Source: Crocinitomicaceae bacterium (lineage in GTDB: Bacteria > Bacteroidota > Bacteroidia > Flavobacteriales_D > Crocinitomicaceae). From it: 10,038 nt of DNA. Both the position numbers and the translations under genes were made by a program. Location: assembly GCA_027084145.1 (NCBI GenBank), contig JALWLM010000474.1:1-10038 (forward strand), read 5' to 3'. Under the pieces are notes generated by a model that was given only the letters and a program-made list of their open reading frames with translations, was not told the origin of the DNA and made no database searches. Every line of letters begins with the position of its first letter. The first letter of the stretch is position 1. Shown piece after piece: positions 1 to 8,000 of this stretch.

Positions 1-22
1 GTATTCTTACTTTTTTTAGCAT

Positions 23-30
23 TATATTTG
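23..30 (+). promoter_or_regulatory. Bacteroidota-type -7 promoter element for the DUF1573 gene
   Basis: TATATTTG matches the TAnnTTTG -7 consensus of the primary sigma factor in Bacteroidota. It lies 40 nt before the ATG at 71, which predicts a leader of roughly 35 nt. The matching -33 TTG would fall at or before the window's left edge, so it cannot be checked here. Confidence 0.55.
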
Positions 31-70
31 ATGTAGAAGAAATAAATGTTTCACTATAAAACTAAAAAAA

Positions 71-517
71 ATGAGAAAAGTATTATTAGCATTAGAAGTA
101 ACATTAGGAGCAGTTTTCACAGGAAGTGTGAATGCTCAAGAAGTACAAACAAAGTCAGGAGCACAAATCGAATTTGACAAAAAAGTTCATGATTACGGAA
201 CAATTGAAAATGGAGCAAATGGAGCGTGTGTATTTACATTTAAAAATACAGGAAATGCACCTTTAATTATCTCTAATGCAAAAGGATCTTGCGGATGTAC
301 GGTTCCTTCATGGCCAAAAGAGCCAATCGCTCCGGGGGCAACAGGAGAAATAAAAGTAAAATATGATACAAGAAGAACGGGGCCAATTAACAAAACGGTT
401 ACGATTACTTCAAATGCTGTAAATTCTCCAACTGTGATATTAAGAATTAAAGGAACTGTAAAGCCTAAGCCTTCTTCAGGAGTTCCGGTAAACAAAGCAG
501 GAGCACCGGCTCACTAA
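71..517 (+). CDS. Secreted DUF1573 domain protein
   Basis: 148-residue protein with an N-terminal signal peptide (basic RK at 2-3, hydrophobic stretch about 4-20, likely cleavage after the A22 of VNA) followed by one DUF1573 domain, about residues 32-130. The family hallmarks are visible: F-x-x-x-x-x-DYGTI near 35-45, FKNTGNAPLII (57-67), the GSCGCT motif with C74 and C76, the PIAPG turn, and the V-x-Y-D-T-R-R-T-G strand leading to a TITSN segment. DUF1573 is an Ig-like/ASPM-like beta-sandwich common in exported Bacteroidota proteins; its biochemical role is not established. The tail (PKPSSGVPVNKAGAPAH) is low-complexity and probably disordered. One oddity is a glutamate (E9) inside the signal peptide's hydrophobic core. 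The ATG at 71 follows an A-rich stretch and a -7 element at 23-30. The gene appears monocistronic, ending at a hairpin terminator. The domain call is firm; the role is unknown. Confidence 0.9.
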   Translation: MRKVLLALEVTLGAVFTGSVNAQEVQTKSGAQIEFDKKVHDYGTIENGANGACVFTFKNTGNAPLIISNAKGSCGCTVPSWPKEPIAPGATGEIKVKYDTRRTGPINKTVTITSNAVNSPTVILRIKGTVKPKPSSGVPVNKAGAPAH

Positions 518-534
518 GAAAATAATTAAATAAA

Positions 535-568
535 AATAAAAAATGCCTCCGAAGAGGCATTTTTTATT
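535..568. terminator. Bidirectional hairpin terminator between the DUF1573 gene and the GH25 gene
   Basis: A perfect inverted repeat: arms 535-549 and 554-568 around a CGAA tetraloop (550-553). The GC core is TGCCTC/GAGGCA. The flanking A-run (538-543) and T-run (560-565) pair with each other, so both strands show a stem followed by a U-tract. It lies between two converging genes (stops at 517 and 583) and can end both transcripts. Confidence 0.9.
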
Positions 569-582
569 GCAATTTTTATGAT

Positions 583-1287
583 TTATTCTTTGTTGAAGTC
601 TATTTTAGAATAATTCAAATCTACCCGTTCACTAATTCCGGGAAGAACTCCGTTATCACTGAATTGCCAAAAAAGAATATTACTATCGGTAAATCTAGCA
701 GTGATGTTATTGTAATTAGCAATCCAAAATTTGTATTCAGGGAAATGTGTTTTTATGTTTTCTTTATAAATATTATAGGAAGTATAAATGATAGGTCTTT
801 TATCTGTCTTCTTTTCGATTTCTTCTAACCAAATTCTCATGTTTTTTACAAAATCAGAAGGGGACTTTCCAACTTTTTCAGCATCCAGAACAGGGGGGAG
901 GTCCGTTATTTCAGGATGATAGTTTTGTAAAAAATTTTTAGCTTGTTTTAGAGGTGATTTATTCGGAATAAAGAAGTGATAAGCTCCATGGGGGACTCCT
1001 TTTTTGAGTAATATTTTTCTATTTGTTTCCCATTGTGTATCTACATGTTCTACGCCTTCTGTTGCTTTACAGTAAACAAAAGAGATGTTTGTATTAGCAA
1101 GAACAGTATTCCAATCAATTTTATTTTGATGATGAGAAACATCTATTCCATAGGAATAAAAACCATCAGGGAGTTCTAAAAAATATTCGGGAGCTTTGAA
1201 AAAAAAACGTTTTCCCAAAAAGTACCCTCCGCCGATGAGTATCAAAAATAGAGTTACCTTAAAGAGTTTCGCTCCCTTTTTATGCAT
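583..1287 (-). CDS. Membrane-anchored GH25 family lysozyme (N-acetylmuramidase)
   Basis: 234-residue protein with a short basic N-terminus, one membrane segment or uncleaved signal anchor (about 10-30) and a glycoside hydrolase family 25 barrel from about residue 44 to the end. GH25 enzymes cleave the MurNAc-GlcNAc beta-1,4 bond of peptidoglycan. The family signature is clear: YGIDVSHHQ with D49 at the start of the barrel, FVYCKATEG, GAYHFF, then LPPVLDAEK with the acidic pair D135 and E137 (the catalytic region), IIYTSYN, FWIANY and FWQFSD near the end. The protein probably faces the periplasm, attached to the inner membrane. Its ATG (1287) is only 9 nt after the alaS stop, so it is probably co-transcribed with alaS and ended by the hairpin at 535-568. 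A phage-type endolysin is unlikely given the anchor and the housekeeping context. Physiological role (wall remodelling or attack on other cells) cannot be read from sequence. Confidence 0.92.
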   Translation of the reverse strand: MHKKGAKLFKVTLFLILIGGGYFLGKRFFFKAPEYFLELPDGFYSYGIDVSHHQNKIDWNTVLANTNISFVYCKATEGVEHVDTQWETNRKILLKKGVPHGAYHFFIPNKSPLKQAKNFLQNYHPEITDLPPVLDAEKVGKSPSDFVKNMRIWLEEIEKKTDKRPIIYTSYNIYKENIKTHFPEYKFWIANYNNITARFTDSNILFWQFSDNGVLPGISERVDLNYSKIDFNKE

Positions 1288-1296
1288 AAATTGAAG

Positions 1297-3921
1297 TTAT
1301 AATTTTTTTTTGACAAAGTCAATTGCATCAGGGAGACCTTGAGCATTTTTACCTCCTGCAGTAGCAAAAAATGGTTGTCCACCTCCACCTCCGTGAATAT
1401 GTTTGGCTGCTTCTCGAATAATTTCCCCCGCGTTAAAATCTTTTTCTTTAACAATATGATCACTTGCAATAATGTTTAAAGAACATTTATCTTTGTTATT
1501 GCCACCGATAATCCCAACAAAATTTTCAAATTCCCCTCGTAATTGGAATAAAATATCTTTGATAGAAGCATTATCTAACTCAACGATGGCTGTCAATAGT
1601 GATATTCCATTTTCTTGGATAATTTTGGATTTCAATTCTTGTTTAATTGATTTTGCTTGTATTTTATTTAAACGTTCAACTTCTTTATTTAATTGATTGT
1701 TCTTTTCAAGCAAATCAGCGATTGCTTTAACGGGATTTTTAGGGTTTTTCAGTAATTTGGATATCTCGTTGAATTGTTTTAATTTGTCAAGAAGATATCT
1801 TTCAGCCTTTTCTCCTGTAATTGCTTCGATACGTCTTACTCCCGCAGCAATGGCGCTTTCACTTAAGATGATAAAATGACCTATTTTTCCGGTAGAAGAA
1901 ACGTGAGTTCCTCCACATAATTCTATTGATTCTCCAAACTGAATGACACGGACATGATCGCCGTATTTTTCCCCAAACAAAGCCATAGCTCCCATTTCAG
2001 TTGCTTTTTCTATCGGAATGCTTCGGTGTTCATTTAAAGGAATGTCTTTTCGGATGTAATCTCTTACAATGAATCCTATTTCCTCGAGTTGTTCTTCTTC
2101 TATTTTTGAAAAATGAGAGAAGTCAAATCGAAGATAGTCCGGAGAAACAAGAGAGCCTTTTTGTTCAACATGATTTCCTAGAACTTTTCGTAATGCATAA
2201 TGCAATAAATGTGTCGCCGTATGATTTAGCATACATCTAATGCGTTTATCTTTGTTTACTGCCGCTTTAAATATTCCTTCAAGTTCTTCAGGGATTTTAT
2301 TCATTAAATGAATAATGAGGTTATTCTCTTTTTTAGTATCAAAAACTTCATATTTCTTTCCGTTTTTTTCAATATAGCCGGAATCACCGACTTGTCCTCC
2401 TCCTTCGGGGTAGAAAGGGGTTTTATCAAAAACGACTTGGAAGAATGATTTCTTTTTTTGTTTTATGGAGCGGTATCGAAGAATTTGAACGTCAGCCGTT
2501 AAAGTATCATAACCGATAAATTCACTTTCTCCATCATTAATTTGAATCCAATCTCCCGCTTCGATATTGGTTGCTGCTCTGGAACGGTCCTTTTGTTCTT
2601 TCATCAACGTTTTAAATCCTTCAATATCAACTTTGAATCCTTTTTCACGAGCCATCAATTCTGTCAAATCAAGAGGAAAACCGTAGGTGTCAAACAATTC
2701 AAAAGCAAGTTTTCCTCGGATGATTTTATTTTCTATGTCGATATAGTCATTCGACTCTTTAGTATTTAAATAGTTTTCGAAACGCAATATTCCCTTTCCC
2801 AGTGTTTTTAAAAAAGCATTTTCTTCTTCGAGAATCACTTTGTAAATTAAACCTTTTTGGCTTTCTAATTCTTTAAAAGGATTTTTCATTAACTTAACAA
2901 GAAGCTTTGATAAATCTGCTAAGAATGGCTCATCTAATTTTAAAGTTTGATATCCATATCGTATGGCTCTTCTTAAAATTCTTCGAATAACATACCCCGC
3001 TCCCGTATTTGCAGGTAGTTGGCCATCCGCAATAGAAAAAGCAATAGCACGAATATGATCGGCAATGACTCTTAATGCAATATCAATGTTTTCATCTTTC
3101 CCATAGGTAACATTTGCAACCTTAGAAATATGTTCTATTAACGTTTGAAAAAGGTCGATATCATAATTAGAACGTTTTCCTTGTAACGTCATCGCTAAAC
3201 GTTCCAATCCCATCCCTGTATCCACATGTTTTTCCGGTAATGGTTCTAAACTCCTGTCGCTTTTTCTATTGTATTGAATAAAAACATTGTTCCAAATTTC
3301 TATGACTTCGGGATGGTCTTGATTGACCAATTCTTTTCCATCCGTTTTTTTTCTTTCCTCATCACTTCTGTTATCTACATGAATTTCCGTGCAAGGGCCG
3401 CAAGGACCGATGTCTCCCATTTCCCAAAAATTATCTTTTTTAGAAGCAAAAATGATACGGTCTTCATTAATATATTTTTTCCAAATATTGTAACTTTCCA
3501 TATCTTTCTCTAACCCATCTTTCTCGTCTCCTTCAAAGACAGTTACATAAAGTTTATCTTTTGGAATTTGATACACTTCCGTAAGTAATTCCCATGCCCA
3601 AGCAATAGCTTCCTCTTTGAAATAATCTCCAAAAGACCAATTCCCCAGCATTTCGAACATTGTATGGTGATAAGTATCTACTCCAACTTCTTCCAAATCA
3701 TTGTGCTTACCCGATACGCGAAGACATTTTTGAGAATTAGCAACTCTTCGGTGTTTTGGTGTAGTGTTTCCAAGAAAATAATCTTTAAATTGATTCATTC
3801 CCGCATTGGTAAACATTAGTGTCGGATCGTTTTTTACAACCATTGGTGCACTGGGAACGATTTGATGACCTTTAGATTGGAAAAAATCAAAAAAAGTTTG
3901 TCGAATGTCAGATAGTTTCAT
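1297..3921 (-). CDS. alaS: Alanyl-tRNA synthetase
   Basis: Cytosolic class II synthetase that charges tRNA-Ala. The 874 residues from the ATG at 3921 match the usual length (about 875). The N-terminal catalytic domain shows the family start KLSDIRQTFFDFF, then PTLMFTNAGMNQFKDYFLG, the TYHHTMFEMLGNWSFGDYFK block and GPCGPCTEIH. The editing domain holds its zinc site: H567 and H571 in NHTATHLLH, and C669 and H673 in CGGTH. The C-Ala domain ends with the glycine-rich HGGGGGQPFFATAGG. No domain is missing and no frameshift was seen. An in-frame GTG at 3942 would add seven residues (MQQDFDI), but it overlaps the likely -7 element (3942-3949) and lies upstream of the expected transcript start, so the ATG at 3921 is chosen. 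It is the first gene of a probable two-gene unit with the GH25 lysozyme. Confidence 0.98.
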   Translation of the reverse strand: MKLSDIRQTFFDFFQSKGHQIVPSAPMVVKNDPTLMFTNAGMNQFKDYFLGNTTPKHRRVANSQKCLRVSGKHNDLEEVGVDTYHHTMFEMLGNWSFGDYFKEEAIAWAWELLTEVYQIPKDKLYVTVFEGDEKDGLEKDMESYNIWKKYINEDRIIFASKKDNFWEMGDIGPCGPCTEIHVDNRSDEERKKTDGKELVNQDHPEVIEIWNNVFIQYNRKSDRSLEPLPEKHVDTGMGLERLAMTLQGKRSNYDIDLFQTLIEHISKVANVTYGKDENIDIALRVIADHIRAIAFSIADGQLPANTGAGYVIRRILRRAIRYGYQTLKLDEPFLADLSKLLVKLMKNPFKELESQKGLIYKVILEEENAFLKTLGKGILRFENYLNTKESNDYIDIENKIIRGKLAFELFDTYGFPLDLTELMAREKGFKVDIEGFKTLMKEQKDRSRAATNIEAGDWIQINDGESEFIGYDTLTADVQILRYRSIKQKKKSFFQVVFDKTPFYPEGGGQVGDSGYIEKNGKKYEVFDTKKENNLIIHLMNKIPEELEGIFKAAVNKDKRIRCMLNHTATHLLHYALRKVLGNHVEQKGSLVSPDYLRFDFSHFSKIEEEQLEEIGFIVRDYIRKDIPLNEHRSIPIEKATEMGAMALFGEKYGDHVRVIQFGESIELCGGTHVSSTGKIGHFIILSESAIAAGVRRIEAITGEKAERYLLDKLKQFNEISKLLKNPKNPVKAIADLLEKNNQLNKEVERLNKIQAKSIKQELKSKIIQENGISLLTAIVELDNASIKDILFQLRGEFENFVGIIGGNNKDKCSLNIIASDHIVKEKDFNAGEIIREAAKHIHGGGGGQPFFATAGGKNAQGLPDAIDFVKKKL

Positions 3922-3941
3922 AATGTCGAAATCTTGTTGCA

Positions 3942-3949
3942 CAAAGGTA
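3942..3949 (-). promoter_or_regulatory. -7 promoter element of alaS
   Basis: Read on the minus strand this is TACCTTTG, a full match to TAnnTTTG. It ends 20 nt before the alaS ATG at 3921, giving a short leader of about 15 nt. No convincing -33 TTG was found at the expected distance, so the call rests on the -7 box and its position. Confidence 0.5.
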
Positions 3950-4011
3950 ATCTTTTCATGAAAATAAAAAGGTTTTTCAGTAAAGGGAAACTAAAATCAA
4001 GAAGAATACGT

Positions 4012-4019
4012 TATTTTTG
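4012..4019 (+). promoter_or_regulatory. -7 promoter element of the M23 peptidase gene
   Basis: TATTTTTG fits TAnnTTTG and is followed by only 7 nt before the ATG at 4027. Transcription would then begin a few bases before, or at, the start codon. A -33 element is not evident. Its presence argues against the longer reading frame that begins upstream of it. Confidence 0.45.
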
Positions 4020-4026
4020 CAAAACA

Positions 4027-4995
4027 ATGAGAAAACATTATAAATATAATCCTAAAACACTTTCTTATGAAGAAGTAAGAAATTCTTTATGGAAAAGAGT
4101 GTTGCGTTTTCTTTTTAGTCTCATTCCCGGATTGATGTTTGGAGCTGTTTTATTTTGGTGGTATAGCGCAAAGATTGATTCTCCAAAAGAGAAAGCTTTG
4201 TTCGAAGATTTGAATAGAACAAAGAAAGAGTTGAAACAGATACGGGAAGAGATTAAACATGCCAATCGAGTTTTGGAAATTATACAGTCCAGAGATGAAA
4301 ATTTGTATAGAGAAATATTACATGCAGAACCATTTCCTGAAGAATACCGTAAGATGGGAGTAGGGGGAAGCGATAAGTACAGCTATTTGGAAGATCTTTC
4401 CAACGGGGAGTTATTAAAAGAAGTTGCAATGGGAATAGACAAGCTTCAGCGTAAGCTTTATGCACAAAGTATTTCTTTCTCGGAATTACATAAATTAGCA
4501 AAGAGGAAAGAAGAAATTTTATCTCATATTCCGGCGATACAACCGATTAGAAACTCGGATTTAAGTAAAGCCGTCGGCGGTTACGGTTGGAGAATAGATC
4601 CAGTTTACAGAGTGAGAAAGTTTCATTCCGGGCTTGATTTTACTTGTCCCAGAGGTACAGAGGTCTATGCTACCGGAAATGGTGTGATAGAAGTTGTTGA
4701 AAACAAACTGTGGGGTTATGGAAAAAGCATTGTTATCAATCACGGTTATGGTTATAAGACAAGGTATGCGCATTTAAGTAAAATTAATGTTAAAGAAGGA
4801 CAGAAAGTAAAAAGAGGAGAATTGATTGGAAATGTGGGATCTACAGGGAAGTCAACAGGACCGCATTTGCATTATGAGGTAATTGTAAAAGGAGAAAAAG
4901 TAAATCCAATAGCTTATTTTCATTCGGATTTGACGCCTGAACAGTATGAAGAGTTGTTGGAAAAGAGTAAAGCTTCTTATCAATCAATGGATTAA
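4027..4995 (+). CDS. Membrane-anchored M23 family (LytM-type) peptidoglycan endopeptidase
   Basis: 322-residue protein: a cytoplasmic N-terminus (RKHYKYNPKTLSYEEVR), one membrane helix about 21-45 (LRFLFSLIPGLMFGAVLFWWY), a charged, probably coiled-coil stretch about 50-165, and a C-terminal M23 domain about 178-310. The zinc site is complete: H200 and D204 in HSGLD, and H282 in HLH. H249 (YAHL) and H280 are the expected catalytic histidines. GYGWRIDPVY and GSTGKSTGPHLHYEV are classic LytM-family segments. It most likely cuts peptide cross-links of peptidoglycan in the periplasm; intact metal ligands argue against a NlpD/EnvC-type activator without activity. The frame stays open upstream to a TTG at 3934 and an ATG at 3958. 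Those starts would cross both promoter elements, whereas RKHYKYNPKTLSYEE is the usual N-terminus of Bacteroidota homologues, so the ATG at 4027 is chosen. It is divergent from alaS. Confidence 0.93.
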   Translation: MRKHYKYNPKTLSYEEVRNSLWKRVLRFLFSLIPGLMFGAVLFWWYSAKIDSPKEKALFEDLNRTKKELKQIREEIKHANRVLEIIQSRDENLYREILHAEPFPEEYRKMGVGGSDKYSYLEDLSNGELLKEVAMGIDKLQRKLYAQSISFSELHKLAKRKEEILSHIPAIQPIRNSDLSKAVGGYGWRIDPVYRVRKFHSGLDFTCPRGTEVYATGNGVIEVVENKLWGYGKSIVINHGYGYKTRYAHLSKINVKEGQKVKRGELIGNVGSTGKSTGPHLHYEVIVKGEKVNPIAYFHSDLTPEQYEELLEKSKASYQSMD

Positions 4996-5029
4996 AGGTT
5001 AAAGGTGTTTTTTCAATTGATTATTTGGA

Positions 5030-5062
5030 TTGCTGAATTTCCGATTCAAAAAAGTATATTTG
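5030..5062 (+). promoter_or_regulatory. Promoter of the icmF gene (-33 TTG, -7 TATATTTG)
   Basis: TTG at 5030-5032 and TATATTTG at 5055-5062 are separated by 22 nt, within the range seen for Bacteroidota promoters. The leader to the ATG at 5092 would be roughly 24 nt. That is too short for a cobalamin riboswitch, although the enzyme depends on B12. Confidence 0.6.
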
Positions 5063-5091
5063 TCTTTGCAATAATTAACTAATGTTTTATA

Positions 5092-8000
5092 ATGGAAAAA
5101 GTAGCTCCATATCAGCCCAAAAATAAAATTAGAATCGTCACCGCAGCATCACTTTTTGATGGTCATGATGCCGCAATTAATATTATGAGAAGAATCATTC
5201 AAAGCACAGGGTGTGAAGTGATTCACTTAGGTCATGATAGATCTGTAGAGGAAGTTGTTAATTGTGCTATTCAAGAAGATGTTCAAGCTATAGCGATGAC
5301 CTCTTATCAAGGAGGACATAATGAGTATTTTAAATACATGTACGACCTCCTAAAAGAAAAGGGAGCGCCGCATATAAAGATTTTCGGAGGTGGAGGCGGA
5401 ACCATCTTACCGTCGGAAATAAAAGAACTGGAAGAGTACGGAATAGAAAGAATTTATCATCCTGACGATGGTCGTGAAATGGGGCTTCAAGGAATGATTA
5501 ACGACCTTGTACAACGTTGTGATTTCCCTGTAGGAGATAAGCTCGTTGGAACAATTGAAGATATTCCTAAAAAGATTGTTCCTGTGATTGCCAGAACAAT
5601 TTCTGCAGCGGAAAACTTCCCTGAAAAATGGACGGATGTGTTAAATAAAGTAAATCAACTTGCTGAGAAATCAGAAACCCCGGTTTTGGGAATTACGGGT
5701 ACGGGGGGAGCAGGAAAATCTTCGTTGGTAGATGAGTTGGTTCGTCGTTTTTTGATAGATTTTGAGGATAAAAAAATTGCTATTGTTTCCGTTGATCCAT
5801 CAAAACGAAAAACAGGAGGGGCATTATTGGGAGACAGAATACGAATGAACTCAATCAATAACGAACGTGTTTATATGCGTTCTTTGGCAACACGTCAATC
5901 AAATTTAGCATTATCTAAACATGTAGCTGAAGCTGTTAATATTTTAAAAGCTGCAGAATATGACTTGATTATATTGGAAACATCGGGAATCGGGCAATCA
6001 GATACCGAGATATTGGATCATTCTGATGTTTCATTGTATGTTATGACACCTGAATATGGTGCAGCAACACAGTTGGAAAAAATAGACATGTTGGATTTTG
6101 CAGATGTTATTGCTCTCAATAAATTTGATAAAAGAGGTGCGTTAGATGCATTACGAGATGTTCGCAAGCAATATCAGAGAAACCATAATTTATGGGATGA
6201 AGATGTAGATTCAATGCCGGTATACGGAACCATAGCCTCTCAGTTTAATGATCCGGGAATGAATAAGCTGTATAAAGCAGTGATGGATAAAATTGTAGAA
6301 AAAACCGGAAGAGAGCAATTAAAATCGACATTTGAAATAACTGAAAAAATGTCGGAAAAAATGTTTGTAATTCCGCCGGAGAGGAGTAGATATCTATCTG
6401 AGATTTCAGAAAATAACAGAGCGTATGATAAATGGGTAGATGAACAGGTTGAAGTTGCAAACAAGCTACAAGGACTTCATTCCTCTATTGAATCCTTGAA
6501 AGAATCAGAGATTGAAGATAAAGATAGATTGATTAAAGGATTACAAGAAGCATTTGAAAAAGAAAAACTCAATTTTGATCCGAAAAATTGGGAAGTTTTA
6601 CAAAATTGGGAAGAAAAGAAAAACCGCTATAAAGATCCTATTTTTACTTTTAAGGTCAGAGATAAGGAAATAAAGATAGAAACACATACAAAATCTCTTT
6701 CCCATTTGATGATACCTAAAGTAGCAACACCAAGGTACACCGCATGGGGGGATATCATACGATGGACGTTGCAGGAAAATTACCCCGGAGAGTTTCCTTA
6801 TACATCCGGTTTATTCCCGTTTAAAAGGGTTGGAGAGGATCCGACACGAATGTTTGCAGGAGAAGGAGGGCCGGAACGAACCAATAAACGTTTCCACTAT
6901 GTGAGTTTAGGAATGCCTGCTAAGCGATTATCTACAGCTTTTGATTCGGTGACACTTTACGGGAATGACCCGGCGGAACGCCCCGATATTTATGGTAAAA
7001 TAGGAAACTCAGGTGTTTCTGTTTGTTGCTTGGATGATGCAAAGAAGTTGTATTCGGGATTTGATTTATCTGCACCGATGACCTCGGTTTCTATGACTAT
7101 CAATGGACCTGCTCCAATGATGGTGGGATATTTTATGAATGCGGCAATCGACCAAAATTGTGAAAAATATATTCGTGAGAATGGGTTGGAAGATGAAGTA
7201 AATGCAAAAATAGAAGCTATTTATAAAGAAAAAGGGACACAAAGACCGAGATATAATGGAGAATTGCCCGAAGGGAATGATGGATTAGGGTTGATGTTGT
7301 TAGGGGTAACAGGAGATATGGTTTTGGATAAAGAAGTATATGAGAAAATCAAAGCGGACACTTTGCGGCAGGTGAGAGGAACCGTACAAGCGGATATTTT
7401 AAAAGAAGATCAAGCTCAAAATACTTGTATTTTCTCTACGGAGTTTGCTCTACGATTAATGGGGGATGTACAAGAATATTTTATTGACCATGGAGTGAGA
7501 AATTTCTATTCTGTTTCTATTTCAGGATATCACATTGCGGAAGCCGGAGCAAATCCTATTACACAACTTGCATTTACTTTGGCCAATGGTTTTACTTACG
7601 TGGAGTATTATCTGAGTAGGGGGATGGATATTAATAAATTCGGACCGAATTTGTCCTTCTTTTTCTCAAATGGTATTGATCCCGAGTATGCGGTGATTGG
7701 TCGTGTGGCAAGAAGAATTTGGGCGAAAGCGTTGCATAAAAAATATGGAGCCAATTCAAGAGCTCAGATGTTGAAATATCATATTCAGACTTCCGGACGT
7801 TCTTTACATGCTCAAGAAATTGACTTTAATGATATCCGAACAACATTACAGGCGCTTTATGCGATATATGACAACTGTAATTCACTTCATACCAATGCCT
7901 ATGATGAAGCAATAACAACACCAACGGAAGAATCTGTTCGACGAGCAATGGCTATTCAGTTAATCATCAATAAAGAATATGGATTAGCTAAAAATGAAAA

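Noticed and set aside
1472..3513. Several plus-strand open frames of 60-79 codons inside alaS
   Set aside because: They are antisense to strongly conserved alaS sequence, have no recognisable domain or promoter, and are explained by codon composition.
3922..3942. Seven-residue N-terminal extension of alaS from a GTG at 3942
   Set aside because: The GTG overlaps the likely -7 promoter element, lies upstream of the predicted transcript start, and family proteins begin at the KLSDIRQ segment after the ATG at 3921.
3934..4026. 31-residue N-terminal extension of the M23 protein from TTG 3934 or ATG 3958
   Set aside because: It would run through both divergent promoter elements. The extra residues are basic and low-complexity, and the homologue-like N-terminus (RKHYKYNPKTLSYEE) begins at the ATG at 4027.
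4992..5005. Tandem copy of TTAAAGG at the end of the M23 gene
   Set aside because: Only two 7-bp units in AT-rich sequence; likely chance or slippage, with no sign of a functional repeat or insertion target duplication.
4996..5054. Possible terminator after the M23 gene
   Set aside because: No stable hairpin with a T-run could be found; the short T-run at about 5008-5013 lacks a GC stem. M23 transcripts may read into icmF.
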